Source: Spirochaetaceae bacterium
GTDB taxonomy: Bacteria; Spirochaetota; Spirochaetia; DSM-2461
Length of the DNA stretch: 10,335 bases
Reading direction: 5' to 3'
Assembly (NCBI GenBank): GCA_016342385.1
Contig: JAEINM010000111.1
Location: 1 to 10,335 of the forward strand
A program made the translations under genes and the position numbers. How positions within the stretch are numbered: position 1 is the first letter of the stretch; each line of letters begins with the position of its first letter. Below are positions 1 through 6,775 of the stretch, piece by piece. The notes under the pieces were generated by a model, which saw only the letters and a list, made by a program, of their open reading frames with translations, was not told the DNA's origin and ran no database searches.

Positions 1-716
1 TTAACGGTTTTATGCCACGAATTCATCATCAGAAGATTCGCCCGGGGAGATTTTACAGAGATTATTTCCAGACATATGTTGAAAGAGATGTAAGAAAGCT
101 TATGGCAATTGAAAATCAACAGGCCTTTGAATTATTCCTGAAACTTCTGGCTGGGAGAGTCGGTCAGGAAATTAATTATAATAGCCTCTCCAATCAGGTA
201 GGTATAAGCTCCCCTCAGATAAAAAAATGGCTCAGCATTTTAGAAGCGTCTTTTATCATTTTTAAATTACCTCCTTTTTTTAATAATTTGGGGAAAAGGC
301 TGACCAAGTCTCCTAAGATCTATTTTACAGAAGTGGGATTAGCCGTATATCTATTGGGGATTGAGACAGCTGATCAAATCGAACGAGATCCTCTTTTTGG
401 AAATCTTTTTGAAAATATGATTGTGGCTGAAGCCTATAAAAACCGTCTGAATGAAGGAAAAGAACCGGGGTTATACTTTTTTAGAGATCATCATCAAAAG
501 GAAATTGATCTGCTTTATCCAAAGGGATCATCTCATATCCCGATTGAAATAAAATCTTCAAGGACATATAGAGAAGATTTTACAAAAAACCTTAGATATT
601 TTCAGAAACTCATGAAAACTGCCGATCAGGGTTTGTTGATTTATGATGGAGATGTGGAGATTGAGACAGAAAACATAAGAGTGAGAAACTTCAGAAACCT
701 ATTCAATAACCATTAA
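1..716 (+). CDS. DUF4143-family ATPase, C-terminal part (5' end outside window)
   Basis: This is the C-terminal part of an AAA-type ATPase with a DUF4143 domain. The reading frame is open to the left edge (codons for N-G-F precede the ATG at 12), and the family's N-terminal P-loop ATPase domain is absent, so the true start lies upstream. Residues are counted from the ATG at 12. Visible are the family signature YVERDVRKL (22-30), a winged-helix-like stretch (about 50-85), the GNLFENMIVAE block (130-140), and a PD-(D/E)XK-nuclease-like core with EID (164-166) and EIK (179-181) after YFFRDHHQKE. Such proteins are common, often present in several copies per genome, and their role is poorly known; DNA binding or a nuclease-like activity is only inferred from the fold. 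The following gene is 101 bases away and probably has its own promoter. The family call is firm; the function is not. Confidence 0.85.
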   Translation, partial: NGFMPRIHHQKIRPGRFYRDYFQTYVERDVRKLMAIENQQAFELFLKLLAGRVGQEINYNSLSNQVGISSPQIKKWLSILEASFIIFKLPPFFNNLGKRLTKSPKIYFTEVGLAVYLLGIETADQIERDPLFGNLFENMIVAEAYKNRLNEGKEPGLYFFRDHHQKEIDLLYPKGSSHIPIEIKSSRTYREDFTKNLRYFQKLMKTADQGLLIYDGDVEIETENIRVRNFRNLFNNH

Positions 717-745
717 CCCTAATTACAGCTAAATAAGCAGCCGGT

Positions 746-755
746 ACAGTACTGT
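746..755. repeat. 10-bp perfect palindrome in intergenic region
   Basis: ACAGTACTGT is a perfect palindrome in the gap between the DUF4143 gene and the small membrane protein gene. It lies about 50 bases upstream of the predicted -10 box at 806-811. It could be a binding site for a dimeric regulator, but a single 10-bp palindrome may be chance, and symmetry does not extend into the flanks. Confidence 0.25.
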
Positions 756-783
756 CTATCATAAATCCTCTTTATTTTATAAA

Positions 784-817
784 TTACTTTCTGGTCACAT
801 TGTACTATAATGATGAT
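784..817 (+). promoter_or_regulatory. Predicted promoter of the membrane protein-ybjQ-GNAT unit
   Basis: A perfect TATAAT lies at 806-811. Transcription would be expected to start about 6-8 bases after it, at or next to the ATG at 818. No good -35 hexamer is seen at the usual distance (the best is around TTACTT at 784-789, a poor match). No Shine-Dalgarno sequence precedes the ATG. The combination suggests a leaderless transcript, inferred from spacing alone. Confidence 0.4.
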
Positions 818-1048
818 ATGAAAGCCAAATACATAACAACCATAGTCATTTCTATCATTTTTCTGCTGATCATTCTGGGGTATTTCACCCTGATTCTCAC
901 AGGACTCATTCAGTCGGGTCTTGGTGGAATCTGGACACTGATAATTCTGATAATAGCAGCGGGATTTCTCGGCTTAATGATCTATACAATGGTAGAAAGA
1001 TTAAAAGAACAAAAAGAGGAGAACCCCGATGATTATCGTAAATACTGA
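818..1048 (+). CDS. Small two-helix membrane protein coupled to YbjQ
   Basis: The product is a 76-residue hypothetical membrane protein. Two hydrophobic segments are visible (about residues 6-30 and 38-58), joined by a short glycine-containing loop (SGLGG). A charged tail rich in E, K and D follows and ends in PDDYRKY, presumably on the cytoplasmic side. I chose the ATG at 818. An in-frame TTG at 800 would add six residues, but it has no ribosome binding site and overlaps the -10 box. The last 20 bases overlap the start of the YbjQ-family gene, and the ribosome binding site of that gene lies inside this one, so the two are translationally coupled. From memory, small membrane proteins with a similar acidic tail ending in KY occur beside ybjQ in other bacteria; a search would have to confirm that. 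No function is known to me. Confidence 0.75.
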   Translation: MKAKYITTIVISIIFLLIILGYFTLILTGLIQSGLGGIWTLIILIIAAGFLGLMIYTMVERLKEQKEENPDDYRKY

Positions 1049-1343
1049 TTTTATATCCGGAAAAGAACTGGAAACAATAGGACTTGTAAAGGGTTCCATC
1101 GTTCAGTCGAAAAATATCGGAAGAGACCTTATGAGCAGCTTTAAAACCATTGTCGGTGGTGAAATAAAATCCTACAGCGACATGCTCAATGAAGCCAGAG
1201 CAATAGCCACCAAAAGAATGGTTCAGGAAGCTGAAGCTCTGGGCGCCGATGCCGTGGTCAATGCCCGATACTCATCCAGTTCTGTCATGCAGGGTGCTGC
1301 AGAAGTGATTATTTATGGGACTGCCGTAAAATTCCTCTCCTGA
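1029..1343 (+). CDS. YbjQ/UPF0145 family protein (putative heavy-metal-binding domain)
   Basis: The 104-residue product matches the YbjQ family (PF01906, UPF0145) over its full length. Visible hallmarks are the early LVKGSIVQSKNIGRD stretch, the FKTIVGGEIKSYSDML segment, the helix NEARAIATKRMVQEAEALGADAVV, and the closing IIYGTAVKF strand. Members are about 105 residues and form a ring-shaped oligomer. A heavy-metal-binding role has been proposed, but the biochemical function is unproven. The start is supported by AGAGGAG at 1015-1021, seven bases before the ATG, inside the upstream gene. The two frames overlap by 20 bases, and the GNAT gene follows after 8 bases. The symbol ybjQ is used for the E. 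coli member; I leave it blank because orthology is not shown. Confidence 0.88.
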   Translation: MIIVNTDFISGKELETIGLVKGSIVQSKNIGRDLMSSFKTIVGGEIKSYSDMLNEARAIATKRMVQEAEALGADAVVNARYSSSSVMQGAAEVIIYGTAVKFLS

Positions 1344-1351
1344 GGAATTAA

Positions 1352-1789
1352 ATGATCCGGGAAGCACAGAAAAAAGATCTAAAGAACATATTGGATCTCT
1401 ACAAGCATCTTCATGGGGAAGAAGATTATTCTGATTCCATGGAATATTATGATAAATGGCTAGAAATTTTAGATGAGAAAAAGATGAAATGCTTCATTCA
1501 GTTTGCTGATAATATCGCCGTTGCCTCATGCATAATAACTGTTATACCGAATCTGACGAGAAAACAGCGTCCCTATTCCGTAATAGAAAATGTCATTACC
1601 CATAAAAACTATCGAAACAGGGGATACGGTAAAGCTATTATGGAAAAGGCTGTTGAATACGCCAAAGCCTGTAACTGTTACAAAGTTATGCTTATGAGTG
1701 ATTCTTCCCGGACAGAAGCTCATTCATTTTATAAAAAATTTGGTTTTGACGGGGACTTGAAAAAAGGATTTTATCTCAGTCTACCCTAA
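1352..1789 (+). CDS. GNAT-family N-acetyltransferase
   Basis: A 145-residue acetyltransferase of the GNAT superfamily, transferring an acetyl group from acetyl-CoA to an unknown amine. The acetyl-CoA pyrophosphate loop is RNRGYG (residues 88-93), fitting the R/Q-x-x-G-x-G pattern, after the strand ENVITHKNY and before the helix KAIMEKAVEYAK. Motif B is the FYKKFGF stretch (126-132), typical of small amino-group acetyltransferases. The length is normal for a single-domain GNAT. GAGGA at 1342-1346, partly formed by the ybjQ stop codon, lies six bases before the ATG, so this gene is probably the third of the unit beginning at 818. The substrate cannot be told from sequence. The possible link to the YbjQ pair rests only on position. 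Confidence 0.88.
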   Translation: MIREAQKKDLKNILDLYKHLHGEEDYSDSMEYYDKWLEILDEKKMKCFIQFADNIAVASCIITVIPNLTRKQRPYSVIENVITHKNYRNRGYGKAIMEKAVEYAKACNCYKVMLMSDSSRTEAHSFYKKFGFDGDLKKGFYLSLP

Positions 1790-1806
1790 GGAAAAAAAAT
1801 TCAACT

Positions 1807-2529
1807 ATGGTAAAAAAAATTTACACGTTTGTGGTATTATTGAGTTTTATTTCCGGTTTATTATCGGTTTTCATTTTCAGAAGAAATTTATCCGCAGAAG
1901 CGTCAATGATAAACTACTTTGGTTATCTATCAAAAGATCTTATCGGTGGAGCCTTAACGGTAGATTCACTAAGAGAAATATTCACCATACCACTTGTCGG
2001 GTTTCTATATTTTGACTTCTTTGACATAGTCAATGTTGGATTGCTCTCTTTATTATTTATCCCCCTGCTGCACTCCTGTTATAAACGGAGTAAAATCAAT
2101 TCTATAATCAACTCAATTTTATTATTGAGCTGCTTGATTATGTATATTGTTTCTAACAGTGCACTCCCCCTCTTTTTTAATCTCAATAACCCAGAGAAAC
2201 TGCATGATTTAATTACCCGGATTTCTTCAGAAATGATTCTCTATGACATATCAGTATTACTCCTTTATTCATTTGGTCTTTTTATTACCTTATCAATAAG
2301 GAAATATCAACTTTGCAGTAATTTTACTGTATCACTGGGTCTGTTAACAAATATCATTGGATTATTGTATTTCCCATTATGGTTTATCATAGGAGAATAT
2401 CGTTTTTTAGCCATTGTTTTATCAGCACCCTTTACTGTGATCTGGCATACGAATATAGCCATACATAATTTTAGATTATTTAAACGTTTATATTCTGTTA
2501 ATAAGAATCTTCCAGATATTACTATATAA
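1807..2529 (+). CDS. Hypothetical membrane protein, about six transmembrane helices
   Basis: A 240-residue integral membrane protein that I do not firmly recognise. Hydrophobic segments are visible at roughly 5-24, 60-88, 98-123, 145-164, 174-196 and 199-222. Landmarks are YFDFFDIVNVGLL (68-80), with acidic residues at the start of a helix, and the YIVSNSALP segment (113-121). The layout resembles DUF4386-like six-helix proteins of similar length, but this is a pattern impression only. The start is the ATG at 1807. A weak AAGGA lies at 1788-1792, 14 bases upstream, which is unusually far, and no better start was found. The gene follows the GNAT gene by 17 bases and may share its transcript. 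It looks AT-richer than its neighbours, which may simply reflect hydrophobic codons. Confidence 0.7.
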   Translation: MVKKIYTFVVLLSFISGLLSVFIFRRNLSAEASMINYFGYLSKDLIGGALTVDSLREIFTIPLVGFLYFDFFDIVNVGLLSLLFIPLLHSCYKRSKINSIINSILLLSCLIMYIVSNSALPLFFNLNNPEKLHDLITRISSEMILYDISVLLLYSFGLFITLSIRKYQLCSNFTVSLGLLTNIIGLLYFPLWFIIGEYRFLAIVLSAPFTVIWHTNIAIHNFRLFKRLYSVNKNLPDITI

Positions 2530-2667
2530 TATGGCTGATTGAACTGATAATTCCTTTAATAAACGCTATTCATTGACCAATGATCCATTATCCTATTGGC
2601 ACTGGATTTCATCTGAATGAATTATTTTTATAGAGGAATACGCTGTTTCAAAAAAAGGAGAAAGCAA

Positions 2668-3615
2668 ATGAAAGCTGTTATATGTACAAAATATGGACCT
2701 CCAGAAGTTTTGCAGGTTAAAGAAATAGCAAAACCTAACCCAAAGGACAGAGAAGTCTGCATAAAAAATATGGCCACAGCCGTTACAGGGAGTGATGTAT
2801 TGATTAGGACTGCTGATATGCCTTTTCTTTTAGGACTTATGTTTCGACTGATGATAGGGTTTTTTAAACCCAGAAACCCTATACTTGGACTTGTTTTTGC
2901 CGGAGAAATTGAGTCAACGGGTAAAGATGTCAAAGGATTCCAAAAAGGTGATCGGGTCTATGGATTTACAGGTTACAGTTTTGGAGCTTATGCGGAGTTC
3001 CTATGTATTTCTGAAGAAGAGTCGAAGAGAGGCTGTCTTGCCTCAATGCCTGTTCATATGAGCTATGAAGAAGCCGCTGCTGCCGCTTATGGAGGTGTAT
3101 TAGCTCCCTTCTTTCTGGAAAAAGGAAATATCCAAAAAGGAGAGAAAGTTCTAATTTATGGTGCTTCAGGAGCATTGGGAACTACTTTTGTCCAGTATGC
3201 AAAAAATATAGGAGCAGACGTTACCGGTATATGCAGCACAAAAAATGTTGAATTGGTAAAATCTCTAGGGGCTGATAGAGTGATTGATTATATGAAAGAA
3301 GATTTTACAGAAAGTGGAGTACTCTATGATTTTATTCTCGATGCTGTCCCCAATGGCAAAATCAACAGGAAAAAGTTAAAGGCACAGTGTAGAAAAACAC
3401 TCTCTGCGAAGGGAAAATACATATCAATAGATGATGGGTCTCCCCCATTAAAAGCTCAATACCTTGTTCAATTGAATGAATTATTCGAGAAGGGGAAATT
3501 TAAGGCTGTGATCGATAAAACATATACACTGGAACAGATTGTTGAGGCCCATAAATATGTTGATACAGGCCATAAAAAGGGGAATATAGTTATTACGATG
3601 GAACATAATAAGTAA
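2668..3615 (+). CDS. MDR-superfamily NAD(P)-dependent alcohol dehydrogenase / quinone oxidoreductase-like
   Basis: The 315-residue product belongs to the medium-chain dehydrogenase/reductase superfamily. The N-terminal GroES-like domain has the opening MKAVICTKYGPPEVLQ, GSDVLIR (41-47) and the block PILGLVFAGEIESTGKDVKGF (around 71-91) followed by KGDRVYGF. The Rossmann nucleotide loop is GASGALG (165-171), and the usual closing strand KKGNIVITM is near the end. The catalytic-zinc ligands and structural-zinc cysteine cluster of classical alcohol dehydrogenases are not visible, so a zinc-independent, quinone-oxidoreductase-like enzyme is likely; substrate unknown. I chose the ATG at 2668 because AAGGAG at 2655-2660 lies seven bases before it. 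An in-frame ATG at 2617 would add 17 basic residues unlike any family member. The gene stands alone, with 138 bases on each side. Confidence 0.88.
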   Translation: MKAVICTKYGPPEVLQVKEIAKPNPKDREVCIKNMATAVTGSDVLIRTADMPFLLGLMFRLMIGFFKPRNPILGLVFAGEIESTGKDVKGFQKGDRVYGFTGYSFGAYAEFLCISEEESKRGCLASMPVHMSYEEAAAAAYGGVLAPFFLEKGNIQKGEKVLIYGASGALGTTFVQYAKNIGADVTGICSTKNVELVKSLGADRVIDYMKEDFTESGVLYDFILDAVPNGKINRKKLKAQCRKTLSAKGKYISIDDGSPPLKAQYLVQLNELFEKGKFKAVIDKTYTLEQIVEAHKYVDTGHKKGNIVITMEHNK

Positions 3616-3721
3616 AAGATCCTCTGGTAGGGACAGGTCTATCTCCACGGATCAATATTATTTCCCGCACAGATTTGTTAGTATTTATGCAATCTTCCGT
3701 AACGTCAGAAGCAAGAGTATT

Positions 3722-3744
3722 AAAAAGGTTTTGAAAAAAAAGCC
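3722..3744 (-). terminator. Possible weak terminator of the cobalamin operon
   Basis: Just beyond the cobC stop, the minus strand can fold GG-c-TTTT against AAAA-CC (3727-3744, with one bulged C), followed by five T residues (3722-3726). The stem is short and AT-rich, so it is a weak candidate. It lies where the operon and the convergent dehydrogenase gene meet, which is the expected place for a terminator. Confidence 0.25.
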
Positions 3745-3753
3745 ATAATTTGA

Positions 3754-4368
3754 TTAGAATTTCCGGTTCAAAAAGGACAATTCATTAAATTCAGGAAAAA
3801 GTGATAAGAGAGATACCGATCCCCGGTCTATTTTAAAATTCCAGAAATAATTCAGATCCAGTTTCAATAAATGTGCAATAAGAACCGCCAGGGGACCTCT
3901 ATGGGAAACCGAGGCAATTCTCCATGTTTTTTCATCATCGATTTTTTCCATAAGGGGAGATAAAGCCTGTAATACCCGGAACTGGAGCTCCTTTAAAGAT
4001 TCACCATGGGGAGGGCTTTTCTCAATGGGATGGGAAATCCATTGCTGCAGTTCCCTGTGATTATTTTTATCTATTTCTTCATAGGTAAGTCCTTCCCAGT
4101 CCCCAAAATCGACTTCCTCTAATCCTTTTAGTTCCACATAGGAAGATTGCAATTCCTCGGCCAGAATTTCAGCCGATTCCACAGCACGACTCATGGGAGA
4201 TGTATAGAGGAAATCAATCTTTTCACCAGAAAGAGATTCCCTGAGAAATAAAGCCATATTCCGAATCTGAGTATTTCCCTTCTTTGTTAATGGAACATTG
4301 GAACCTCTGCCGATGTATGAACCACTCCCCTCACATTCACCATGTCTTATAAGATAGAGTTCAACCAT
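3754..4368 (-). CDS. cobC: Histidine-phosphatase superfamily protein, alpha-ribazole phosphatase (CobC type)
   Basis: A 204-residue member of the histidine phosphatase (phosphoglycerate mutase-like) superfamily. Visible are the catalytic RHGE (residues 8-11, phospho-accepting His9), SPMSRA (57-62) with Arg61, the acidic block LEEVDFGDWEG (83-93), PHGES (120-124) and the second catalytic histidine in SHRG (155-158). In CobC this fold removes phosphate from alpha-ribazole phosphate or adenosylcobalamin phosphate, the final step of nucleotide-loop assembly. The fold alone cannot separate CobC from other phosphatases, but position at the end of a cobU-cobT-cobS run makes CobC by far the best call. 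The frame overlaps the cobS end by 22 bases. A GGAG seven bases before the ATG, inside cobS, supports the start. It is probably the last gene of the operon. Confidence 0.88.
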   Translation of the reverse strand: MVELYLIRHGECEGSGSYIGRGSNVPLTKKGNTQIRNMALFLRESLSGEKIDFLYTSPMSRAVESAEILAEELQSSYVELKGLEEVDFGDWEGLTYEEIDKNNHRELQQWISHPIEKSPPHGESLKELQFRVLQALSPLMEKIDDEKTWRIASVSHRGPLAVLIAHLLKLDLNYFWNFKIDRGSVSLLSLFPEFNELSFLNRKF

Positions 4369-5126
4369 GTAAAAGCTCCGGTAGAAAATAAAATAAAACC
4401 GAGTAGAAGAGTAATCAGTTCTACGGATTCACAAAGGGCTCCATAAATATCTCCAGTCAACCCGCCCAGCCTGGAAGAAAAGAATAACGCTCCCAATGAG
4501 GATAAGACTGTTACAGCAATCAGGATCAACAATCCCGCCAGGCCACTGAAAACGACAGAGACAATGAGTGTGATAGAAAAGGCTATGATCACTTCTCTGA
4601 TTCCGATGTGCTCCCTGAAAAAACTTCCCAGTCCATCTTCTCTGGCAGTTTGAAAAGAATAAATAGTCAATACAGAAATCCATCGTCCGTGGACTGGTGC
4701 TGTAACCAGAAATGAAAACTGATGAATTGAATCGAGAGTTCCCAACTCATTAATAGCGACTGTCTTCATCAGAATAAATGAGATAAGAGTTACAACACCG
4801 AAAACTCCCGTACAGCTGTCTTTCATTATCTCGAGTCTCCGCTCTTTAGTTGTCCCGCCCCAGACTCCGTCGGCTGTGTCGGCCAGACCGTCTAAATGGA
4901 GCCCTCCTGTAATGAATATCCACCAGACAACAGCAAAAACCGAACTGAACAAATCGGAAAAAAAGAGACTACTGCTTCTGAAAACAGCAAAAACAGATAA
5001 TCCTATGATAAAACCAACCAGGGGAAAAAGAGAAATGGACCGGGCGACTTGTGCAAGGTCCTCATTTTCTTTCCATCTAATAGGTATCACTGTTAAAAAA
5101 CGGAGGGCGTAGACCAGCTTTTTCAT
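4347..5126 (-). CDS. cobS: Adenosylcobinamide-GDP ribazoletransferase (cobalamin synthase)
   Basis: CobS is an integral membrane enzyme that joins adenosylcobinamide-GDP to alpha-ribazole (or its phosphate), releasing GMP. The 259-residue product has the normal length and several hydrophobic segments. The family signature GGLHLDGLADTADG (74-87) holds the acidic residues thought to bind metal, followed by GGTTKERRLEIMKDSCTGVFG (90-110). A second conserved stretch, GGLTGDIYGA (221-230), lies near the C-terminus. The N-terminal ALRFLTVIPI is also typical. The ATG is four bases after the cobT stop. No good Shine-Dalgarno sequence is seen there (only a weak TAAG), so translation probably depends on ribosomes arriving from cobT. 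The frame overlaps cobC by 22 bases. Confidence 0.95.
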   Translation of the reverse strand: MKKLVYALRFLTVIPIRWKENEDLAQVARSISLFPLVGFIIGLSVFAVFRSSSLFFSDLFSSVFAVVWWIFITGGLHLDGLADTADGVWGGTTKERRLEIMKDSCTGVFGVVTLISFILMKTVAINELGTLDSIHQFSFLVTAPVHGRWISVLTIYSFQTAREDGLGSFFREHIGIREVIIAFSITLIVSVVFSGLAGLLILIAVTVLSSLGALFFSSRLGGLTGDIYGALCESVELITLLLGFILFSTGAFTWLNSIL

Positions 5127-5130
5127 ATAC

Positions 5131-6186
5131 TTATATATCGCTTAATCCGGCTTCCTGAAAAGTCGCCATATCTCTCAGCGCCACCAGGGAAGCCTCAGCC
5201 AGCGAGATTCCCAGTGCGGCTCCTGTCCCCTCGCCCAGTCTCAAACCCAGGTCGAGGAGAGGTTTTTTCTCCAGATGCTCTGATGCGTGGACAAAACCGG
5301 TTTCAGCAGAATGATGAGATAAAATCAAATACTCATCAACCAGAGGATTCAGAGACCTGGCCAGGCAGGCTGCAGCTGTAGAGATAAATCCATCGACAAC
5401 TACGGGGATACTATTGGCAGCAGCTGCAAGCATGGCACCGGCCATTCCACCGATTTCGAAACCTCCGATACATGACAAAACATCAATAGCGTCGTTTTTA
5501 TCGGGTTTATTAACTTGAAGAGCTCTTTTAATCACTTCAACTTTTTTCCTGATAACTTCTTCTGGAATTCCGGCGCCCGGTCCTGTAACAGACTCGGGAG
5601 ATAAACCTGTATAGAGAGAATAAATAGCCGAAGATGGAGTGGTATTGCCAATCCCCATCTCTCCGACACCTATAATATCCAGACCTTTCTCGATCTCTTC
5701 CAGAACCGATTCAATGCCCCCTTCCAGAGATTGAATGGCCTGCTCTCTCGTCATAGCCCGGCCCTTACTTATATTTGAGGCACCTTTTCCCACATTTTTG
5801 TTTTTAACGACGCCGGCTCCTTCATAGGCAGTGGCTACACCCATATCTATAATAACCACTCTAGCACCACAATATCCTGCCAACGCATTAACTGCGCCAC
5901 CACCCTTTGTAAAATTCACTACCTGCTGAGCGGTAATTTCTATGGGAGCACTGGCAATCCCCTCTTCAAAAACAACCCGATGATCACCGGCAAAAGTGAA
6001 AATGGCCTTATGAGTGAGATCAGGCATAGTCTTTCTCTGTATACCTGCCAGTTGTACGGAAAGATCCTCCAGTCGTCCCAGACTTCCCGGTGGTTTGGTC
6101 AGAGTATTCTGTCGAGCTCTGACGTTCTCCATTGATTCCTCATGAAGAGGTTTAATTTTTTTTAATGTATTCTGTAATAATTCCAT
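5131..6186 (-). CDS. cobT: Nicotinate-nucleotide--dimethylbenzimidazole phosphoribosyltransferase
   Basis: CobT moves phosphoribose from nicotinate mononucleotide onto a lower-ligand base, giving alpha-ribazole phosphate, which CobS uses. The 351-residue product is of family length. Landmarks are KPPGSLGRLE (31-40), the FAGDHRVV segment (64-72), GEMGIGNTT (175-183), TGPGAG (201-206), GGFEIGGMAGAML (241-253) and RLGEGTGAALGI (316-327), whose Glu319 corresponds to the catalytic glutamate (Glu317) of Salmonella CobT. Two spots depart from the consensus I know: GDHR where GDHG is usual, and GIASAP (76-81) where GVSAFP-like sequence is usual. AGGAAGG lies directly upstream of the ATG (minus strand of about 6190-6196). 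The 40-base gap after cobU is the largest inside the operon. The natural base need not be dimethylbenzimidazole. Confidence 0.95.
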   Translation of the reverse strand: MELLQNTLKKIKPLHEESMENVRARQNTLTKPPGSLGRLEDLSVQLAGIQRKTMPDLTHKAIFTFAGDHRVVFEEGIASAPIEITAQQVVNFTKGGGAVNALAGYCGARVVIIDMGVATAYEGAGVVKNKNVGKGASNISKGRAMTREQAIQSLEGGIESVLEEIEKGLDIIGVGEMGIGNTTPSSAIYSLYTGLSPESVTGPGAGIPEEVIRKKVEVIKRALQVNKPDKNDAIDVLSCIGGFEIGGMAGAMLAAAANSIPVVVDGFISTAAACLARSLNPLVDEYLILSHHSAETGFVHASEHLEKKPLLDLGLRLGEGTGAALGISLAEASLVALRDMATFQEAGLSDI

Positions 6187-6226
6187 TTTCCTTCCTAATT
6201 TATTAATTCTTACATATATTAAATGC

Positions 6227-6775
6227 TTATTTTAGTTTTTGAGACAGACCGGCATTCATCAAATACACTTGTTCTGCTGCAGCTGCCAGTTTCTGGTGTG
6301 ATATTCCCGCAATATCCTGAAACATCCTTGCCCAGGCATGTTCTGAGACCAGACCGTTTTCCACTTGATTGGAAATGATGATCAACTCATTTTCCCAATT
6401 TGATGTTTCCATAATAATCCTCTCAATTTCAGAAAAGACAAGCTTCTCCGCTTCATCACGTGTACAACTATCGCCCTTTTCATAGATAAGATTCGTCAAA
6501 AGAAGAGTCAGGCAATCGAGAATTATTACTGTCTTTTTATCTCTCAGAGGACCTAATACAGATGAGACATGGATCGGTTCTTCAATTGTAATCCAATGGT
6601 CAGGTCTTTTTTTTCTATGTTTACTTATACGCTTAACCATTTCTTCATCAATGGCTCTGGCTGTTGCAATATAATAGACCGGAATTTCCTGTTTTTCTGA
6701 AATCTCTCTGGCACGATTCTCGGCAAAGGTAGTTTTTCCCGTTTTAGTACCGCCAAGTACCAGCACTATTCCCAT
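6227..6775 (-). CDS. cobU: Adenosylcobinamide kinase / adenosylcobinamide-phosphate guanylyltransferase
   Basis: CobU is the bifunctional enzyme that phosphorylates adenosylcobinamide and transfers GMP from GTP to give adenosylcobinamide-GDP. The 182-residue product has normal length. The P-loop is GGTKTGKT (8-15), a conservative variant of the usual GGxRSGKS. YIATARAIDEEM (35-46) and RISKHRKKRPDHW (49-61) follow; this region carries the histidine that is guanylylated in characterised CobU, and His53 is the best candidate. DCLTLLLTNLI and the FQDIAGISHQKLAAAAEQVYLMNAGL block near the C-terminus complete the fold. Where the family usually reads NEVGxGIVP, this protein has NQVENGLVS, a noticeable change. 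Purine-rich GAGGAGAGG precedes the ATG. The start overlaps the end of cobD by 10 bases. Confidence 0.93.
   Translation of the reverse strand: MGIVLVLGGTKTGKTTFAENRAREISEKQEIPVYYIATARAIDEEMVKRISKHRKKRPDHWITIEEPIHVSSVLGPLRDKKTVIILDCLTLLLTNLIYEKGDSCTRDEAEKLVFSEIERIIMETSNWENELIIISNQVENGLVSEHAWARMFQDIAGISHQKLAAAAEQVYLMNAGLSQKLK

Noticed and set aside
800..817. TTG start at 800 for the small membrane protein
   Set aside because: No ribosome binding site precedes it, and its first codons overlap the TATAAT box; the ATG at 818 is simpler.
1526..1723. Minus-strand open frame inside the GNAT gene
   Set aside because: It lies wholly opposite a well-supported acetyltransferase and its translation has no domain features.
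2617..2667. N-terminal extension of 17 residues on the dehydrogenase from an earlier in-frame ATG at 2617
   Set aside because: The ATG at 2668 has AAGGAG seven bases upstream and opens exactly on the conserved first strand of the family; the extension is basic and unlike any family member.
2530..2667. Promoter or regulatory element in the 138-base gap before the dehydrogenase
   Set aside because: TTGACC at 2573-2578 and TATAGA at 2629-2634 are not at promoter spacing from each other or from good partners; CCAAT...ATTGG has only 5-bp arms. Nothing is convincing.
3618..3653. Inverted repeat GATCC...GGATC after the dehydrogenase gene as a terminator
   Set aside because: The outer arms are only 5 bp, the inside pairs poorly, and no T-run follows on the plus strand.
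4876..5112. Plus-strand open frame opposite cobS
   Set aside because: It is the complement of the conserved cobS N-terminal region and encodes low-complexity basic sequence with no ribosome site.
6187..6226. Internal promoter in the 40-base gap between cobU and cobT
   Set aside because: The gap is AT-rich, but no pair of -35 and -10 elements at proper spacing is visible; AGGAAGG for cobT explains the conserved part.
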